A stretch of 64,000 nt of DNA from Aromatoleum buckelii (GTDB taxonomy: Bacteria; Pseudomonadota; Gammaproteobacteria; Burkholderiales; Rhodocyclaceae), in NCBI RefSeq assembly GCF_012910785.2, contig NZ_WTVH02000008.1, forward strand, positions 434,001 through 498,000, given 5' to 3'. Every line of letters starts with the position of its first letter. The stretch's first letter is position 1. The notes under the pieces were generated by a model, which saw only the letters and a list, made by a program, of their open reading frames with translations, was not told the origin of the DNA and made no database searches. The position numbers and the translations under genes are program-made. Below are positions 60,224 through 64,000 of this stretch, in pieces.

Positions 60224-61453
60224 ATGAATGTGCAGCTCGAACTCGGACTGCGTGACGTGGCGGCGCTCGGCCAGGTGTTCACGCCTGAGCCGGTCGTGCA
60301 GGCGATGCTCGCGCTGCGGCGCAATCGCGGCCGCGTGCTCGAGCCGGCGTGCGGCGACGGCGCGTTCCTGCGCCACTTGCCCGGCGCGGTGGGCATCGAG
60401 TTCGACTGCGCGCATTGCCCGCCGGGCGCGCTGAACGTGGATTTTTTTGCCTATCCGGTCGCCGAGCGCTTCGACACGATCATCGGCAATCCGCCTTACG
60501 TACGCTTCCAGGACATTCCGCCGGCGACGCGACGACTGCTGCACACGGAACATTTCGACGGGCGCTCGAACCTGTACCTGTTCTTCATCGAGAAGTGCGT
60601 GCGTCATCTTGCGCCGGGCGGCGAGCTGATCTTCATCACGCCGCGCGACTTCCTCAAGGGGACGTCGGCGGTCAAGCTCAACCGGCTGCTGTTCGCCGCC
60701 GGCACGATCACCGACGCGATCGAACTCGGCGACGCGCGGGTGTTCGACGACGCGGTGCCGAACTGCCTGATCTGGCGCTTCGAGAAGGACCGCTTCGCGC
60801 GCGACATGCGCTACGCGCAGATCGGCGTCGCCGACCGGCTTGCCGCCGCACTCGCCGCGCCGCGCTGGCAGGCGCGCCACCTCGTCGAATGTGCCGGGCA
60901 CCTGATGTTCGCGCGCGGCGACTATCCGCTGCGGCTGTCGGACGTCGCGTTCGTCAAGGTCGGTGCGGTTTCGGGCGCGGACGACCTATACGCCGGTGCG
61001 GCAGGCGCGAACCGGGATTTCGTCTGCTCGGCGACGGGCAGGACCGGCGAGACGCGCCGCATGCTGTGGATCGCGCCGGGCGATCCGCCGCCGCCGGCGC
61101 TGCTCGCGCACAAGGCGCGGCTGATCGCGCGCCGCGTCCAGCCTTTCGACGAGTCGAACTGGTGGCACTGGGGGCGCGGTTACCATCAGTCGGCGCAGCC
61201 GCGCGTGTACGTCAATGGCCGCACGCGCACGCCACGGCCGTTTTTCCTGCACGATTGCTGCCATTACGATGGCGCCGTGCTGGCGGTTTTTCCGCGCCGC
61301 GCGGACATCGATATCGCCGCTTTCCGCGCTGCGCTGAACGATGTGGACTGGGCCGATCTGGGTTTCGTCTGCGACGGCCGCTTCCTCTTTTCGCAGCGCA
61401 GCCTCGAAAATGCGCCGCTGCCGGAGCACTTCCGGGCCTTCGTCGCGGTCTGA
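60224..61453 (+). CDS. Orphan N6-adenine DNA methyltransferase (TaqI/Eco57I-like)
   Basis: A 409-residue class I methyltransferase. The SAM pocket is LEPACGDGAFLRHLPGAVG near residue 40, the catalytic IIGNPPYVRFQDIPPATRR near residue 90 (NPPY), then LYLFFIEKCVRHLAPGG and FITPRDFLKG. The C-terminal 180 residues form a target-recognition-like part. No restriction enzyme or specificity gene lies beside it, so it is an orphan: regulatory, housekeeping, or a remnant. Start 60224 follows no obvious ribosome site. It is 94 bp upstream of gshA. Confidence 0.85.
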   Translation: MNVQLELGLRDVAALGQVFTPEPVVQAMLALRRNRGRVLEPACGDGAFLRHLPGAVGIEFDCAHCPPGALNVDFFAYPVAERFDTIIGNPPYVRFQDIPPATRRLLHTEHFDGRSNLYLFFIEKCVRHLAPGGELIFITPRDFLKGTSAVKLNRLLFAAGTITDAIELGDARVFDDAVPNCLIWRFEKDRFARDMRYAQIGVADRLAAALAAPRWQARHLVECAGHLMFARGDYPLRLSDVAFVKVGAVSGADDLYAGAAGANRDFVCSATGRTGETRRMLWIAPGDPPPPALLAHKARLIARRVQPFDESNWWHWGRGYHQSAQPRVYVNGRTRTPRPFFLHDCCHYDGAVLAVFPRRADIDIAAFRAALNDVDWADLGFVCDGRFLFSQRSLENAPLPEHFRAFVAV

Positions 61454-61547
61454 GTGGCGTGGGAGCGTGCCACGCCGGCTGGTGTAATATTGGTTGCAAT
61501 TCACTTGCCGCGGCACGTCCGCCCGCGCACTTTCCCGAGAAAAGCTC

Positions 61548-62843
61548 ATGGTTCCTCATCTGACTACCGCGCTGACCGGCCCGCTTTTGGAACTGGAAAA
61601 GCGTTTCCTCGACCACGCGACGGAAATCGAGCGCTGGATGCGCGTGCAGTGGCAGGATCACCTGCCGCCGTTCTACGGCTCAACGGACCTGCGCAACTCC
61701 GGTTTCAAGCTCGCACCGGTGGACCTGAACCTGTTCCCCGGCGGCTTCAACAACCTCAACGACGCTTTCATGCCCCTGTGCGTGCAGGCGGCGCAGGCGG
61801 CGATCGAGCGCATCTGCCCCGATGCGCGGCAATTGCTGCTGATCCCGGAAAACCACACGCGCAACCAGTTCTACCTGCAGAACGTCGCCAAGCTGGTGTC
61901 GGTGCTGCAGCTCACCGGGCTAGACGTGCGCCTCGGCTCGCTGCTGCCCGAAATCACTGCGCCGACGACGCTCGAGCTGGCGAACGGCAGCACGCTGACG
62001 CTCGAACCGCTGGAACGGCACGGTGCGCGCCTCGGTCTCGCCGATTTCGAGCCGTGCGCGGTGCTGTTGAACAACGACCTGTCGGGCGGCGTGCCGCCAA
62101 TCCTCAAGGGACTCGACGATCAGTGGCTGATTCCGCCGCTGCATGCGGGCTGGCACGTGCGCCGCAAGTCGATCCACGCGGCCGTCTATGACCGCGTCGC
62201 GCGCGATTTCGCTTCGGTCATCGGCATTGACCCATGGCGCATCAACCCCGAGTTCGGCGTGTGCAGCCAGATCGACTTCCACGAACGCACCGGCGAGGAA
62301 CGCCTCGCCGACGAGGTCGACGCGCTGCTCACCCGCATCCGCGAGAAATACCGTGAATACGAAGTCACCGAGACGCCGTTCGTCGTCGTCAAGGCCGACG
62401 CCGGCACGTACGGCATGGGCGTCATGACGGTGCGGGACGCGTCCGAAGTGCGCGGCCTGAACCGCCGCCAGCGCAACAAGATGAGCGTCGTCAAGGAAGG
62501 CCTCGAGGTGCACGAGGTCATCATCCAGGAAGGCGTGCATACTTTCGAGACCGTCGACGACGCGGTCGCCGAGCCGGTCGTCTACATGATGGACCACTAC
62601 GTCGTGGGCGGCTTCTACCGCGTGCACACCGAGCGCGCGCGCGACGAGAACCTCAACGCGCCGGGCATGCACTTCAAGCCGCTGGCGTTCGAGACCTGCT
62701 GCTCGCTGCCGGACTGCCGCCAAGGGCCGGATGCGGCGCCGAACCGCTTCTACGCGTACGGCGTCGTCGCCCGGCTCGCGCTGCTCGCCGCTTCGATCGA
62801 GATCGAGGAAACGATGCCGGCCGAAGCCGAACTGGCGGCGTGA
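61548..62843 (+). CDS. gshA: Glutamate-cysteine ligase
   Basis: First enzyme of glutathione synthesis, joining Glu and Cys with ATP. The 431-residue product belongs to the proteobacterial type with ATP-grasp-like blocks (GFKLAPVDLNLFPGGFNNLN near residue 50; PENHTRNQFYLQNVAKLV near 100; FVVVKADAGTYGMGVMTVRD near 280; VIIQEGVHTFETVDDAVAEP near 325), not the E. coli-type GshA. Start 61548 (MVPHLTTALTGPL) excludes an unconserved 18-residue extension. gshB begins at the next base. Confidence 0.92.
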   Translation: MVPHLTTALTGPLLELEKRFLDHATEIERWMRVQWQDHLPPFYGSTDLRNSGFKLAPVDLNLFPGGFNNLNDAFMPLCVQAAQAAIERICPDARQLLLIPENHTRNQFYLQNVAKLVSVLQLTGLDVRLGSLLPEITAPTTLELANGSTLTLEPLERHGARLGLADFEPCAVLLNNDLSGGVPPILKGLDDQWLIPPLHAGWHVRRKSIHAAVYDRVARDFASVIGIDPWRINPEFGVCSQIDFHERTGEERLADEVDALLTRIREKYREYEVTETPFVVVKADAGTYGMGVMTVRDASEVRGLNRRQRNKMSVVKEGLEVHEVIIQEGVHTFETVDDAVAEPVVYMMDHYVVGGFYRVHTERARDENLNAPGMHFKPLAFETCCSLPDCRQGPDAAPNRFYAYGVVARLALLAASIEIEETMPAEAELAA

Positions 62844-63854
62844 ATGAACCATTCTGATCGAATCCCGGGCGAGCGCCCGGCGCCTGAGCCGAAAGTGCAG
62901 CCGTCGCGCCCGCTGAATCTTGCCTTCATCCTCGACCCGCTGCACGGCCTCAAGGCCTACAAGGATTCGAGCATCGCGATGATGCGCGAAGCCGCGGCGC
63001 GCGGCCACCGCGTGTCCGCGATCCAGCGTGAGGCGCTGACGTGGCGCGAGGGCGTGGTCGCCGCGCGCAGCCACGCGATCCACACCCGGGCCGACGAGCG
63101 CGGCTGGTACGAAGCGGGCGACGAGGCGTCGCTGCCGCTCGCCGCGTTCGACGCCGTCGTGATGCGCCAGGACCCGCCGTTCGACTTCGAATACATCACC
63201 GCGTCGTGGCTGCTCGAACGCGCTGTCGCCGGCGGGGCGCGCGTGTTCAACGATCCGCGCGCGATCCGCGACCATTCGGAGAAGATCGCGATCACCGAAT
63301 TCGCGCAGTTCACCGCGACGACACTCGTCGCGCGCGACGCTGCCGACATCGACGCGTTCATCGACGAGCTCGGCGACGTGATCCTCAAGCCGCTCGACGG
63401 CATGGGCGGCAGCCAGATCTTCCGCGTGACTGCATCCGATCCGAACCGCAACGTCATCGTCGAGACTCTGACGCACGAAGGCACGCGCACGATCATGGCG
63501 CAGCGCTATCTGCCCGCGATCGCCGACGGCGACAAGCGCGTGCTGATCATCGGCGGCGAAGTCGTGCCGTACGCGCTCGCGCGCATCCCGAAACCTGGCG
63601 AGACGCGCGGCAACCTCGCTGCGGGCGGGCGCGGCGTCGCGATGCCGCTGACCGGGCGCGAGCGCGAGATCGCGGAATTCCTCGCGCCGGTCCTGTGGCA
63701 GCGCGGCCTGATGGTCGTCGGCCTCGACGTCATCGGCGGCCACCTGACCGAGATCAACGTCACGAGCCCGACGTGCTTCGTCGAGATCGCCGCGCAGACC
63801 GGATTTTCGGTCGCCGGGCTGTTCGTCGACAAGCTCGAACAGGCCTGCGCCTGA
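62844..63854 (+). CDS. gshB: Glutathione synthetase
   Basis: ATP-grasp enzyme that adds glycine to gamma-glutamylcysteine. 336 residues; NLAFILDPLHGLKAYKDSSI near residue 20, PPFDFEYITASWLLERA near 110, the ATP site VILKPLDGMGGSQIFRVTA near 175, RYLPAIADGDKRVLIIGGEV near 220, and TEINVTSPTCFVEIAAQTG near 300. The 24-residue start is a variable extension. It directly follows gshA, so they form an operon, and apbE overlaps its stop. Confidence 0.95.
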   Translation: MNHSDRIPGERPAPEPKVQPSRPLNLAFILDPLHGLKAYKDSSIAMMREAAARGHRVSAIQREALTWREGVVAARSHAIHTRADERGWYEAGDEASLPLAAFDAVVMRQDPPFDFEYITASWLLERAVAGGARVFNDPRAIRDHSEKIAITEFAQFTATTLVARDAADIDAFIDELGDVILKPLDGMGGSQIFRVTASDPNRNVIVETLTHEGTRTIMAQRYLPAIADGDKRVLIIGGEVVPYALARIPKPGETRGNLAAGGRGVAMPLTGREREIAEFLAPVLWQRGLMVVGLDVIGGHLTEINVTSPTCFVEIAAQTGFSVAGLFVDKLEQACA

Positions 63855-64000
63855 TGCGCGGGTGGCACAGGCTTGGCCGCCTCGGCGCGGCGTGGGTCGC
63901 GCTGTGGTGCGTCGCGCTCCTCGGGGCGTGCACGCAGCCGCAGCTTTTCCACCAGGAAGCCTATGTGTTCGGCACGCGCGTCGATCTCACCGTGTATGGC
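63854..64000 (+). CDS. apbE: FAD:protein FMN transferase ApbE, 5' part
   Basis: ApbE is a periplasmic lipoprotein that attaches FMN to Thr residues of Rnf/Nqr subunits. The visible 49 codons have a signal peptide with lipobox (ALWCVALLGAC, Cys near residue 26) and the start of the mature domain EAYVFGTRVDLTVYG, as in ApbE (FxFGTxVxxxxYG). The ATG overlaps the gshB stop by one base. The gene runs off the right edge. It could flavinylate RnfG and RnfD encoded at 49.5-51.3 kb. Confidence 0.88.
   Translation, partial: MRGWHRLGRLGAAWVALWCVALLGACTQPQLFHQEAYVFGTRVDLTVYG

Noticed and set aside
61920-63743. A 607-codon minus-strand frame
   Set aside because: It is antisense to gshA and gshB, which are certain genes; composition is typical of a GC shadow.
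1-64000. CRISPR array
   Set aside because: No regularly spaced repeats were found by reading; the only short tandem repeats are the 16-bp and 9-bp ones listed.

Overview
The window is chromosomal DNA from a high-GC proteobacterium. The best guess is a Rhodocyclales betaproteobacterium of the Azoarcus/Aromatoleum type. That is inferred from the gene set (a complete Rnf complex with RnfH and RseC, ATP-grasp-type gshA-gshB, PEP-CTERM proteins, several c-di-GMP proteins) and from codon use. No 16S rRNA or other decisive marker is present, so genus and species are not proven.

Layout. 1-10.4 kb: 5' part of mscL, a shortened asmA-like gene, a TRIC-type channel, livH-livM-like permeases, a large PAS/GGDEF/EAL protein preceded by an NtrC-like site, an amino-acid-type binding protein, mutY and a flavin reductase. 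10.5-11.6 kb: a Na+/Ca2+ antiporter with lower GC. 11.8-19.6 kb: a genomic island in the 3' end of tRNA-Gly(CCC), bounded by a 26-bp direct repeat. Its tyrosine integrase lies beside the tRNA. The cargo includes a two-gene phosphoribosyltransferase + SLOG unit, a serine recombinase, a small DNA-binding-like pair, a structured non-coding stretch, an HTH protein and an HNH nuclease with a DUF3427-like domain. 19.7-29.6 kb: core genes thiS-thiG, trmB, sppA, a lipoprotein, hemW-rdgB-rph, a PP2C phosphatase/Ser-Thr kinase pair and yicC.

29.6-39.0 kb is a second accessory stretch with degraded mobile DNA: an IS30-type transposase tail, a decayed REP-associated (RAYT) transposase, a PhoD-like phosphatase, two PEP-CTERM-type proteins joined by an apparent frameshift, an intact IS1182-type element with a CTAG target duplication, an IS5-like scrap, and a GGDEF protein whose EAL domain is cut short. 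39.0-44.7 kb: an AhpD-like protein, a tiny membrane protein, an OsmC-YcaO fusion, a polysaccharide pyruvyl transferase and a FAD oxidoreductase. 44.7-48.4 kb: PilZ, DUF456, DUF4112, DUF2254 and PagL-like genes.

48.5-54.5 kb: one operon reading leftward, rseC-rnfA-rnfB-rnfC-rnfD-rnfG-rnfE-rnfH, with a candidate promoter and palindrome upstream. 54.8-64 kb: DUF1499, a metallo-beta-lactamase fold protein, a PHB-depolymerase-type esterase, a membrane-anchored NapD-like protein, DUF488, EcsC, an orphan adenine methyltransferase, gshA, gshB and the start of apbE. ApbE attaches FMN to Rnf/Nqr-type subunits, which links the end of the window to the rnf operon. The most likely undescribed system is the PRTase/SLOG pair in the tRNA-Gly island.
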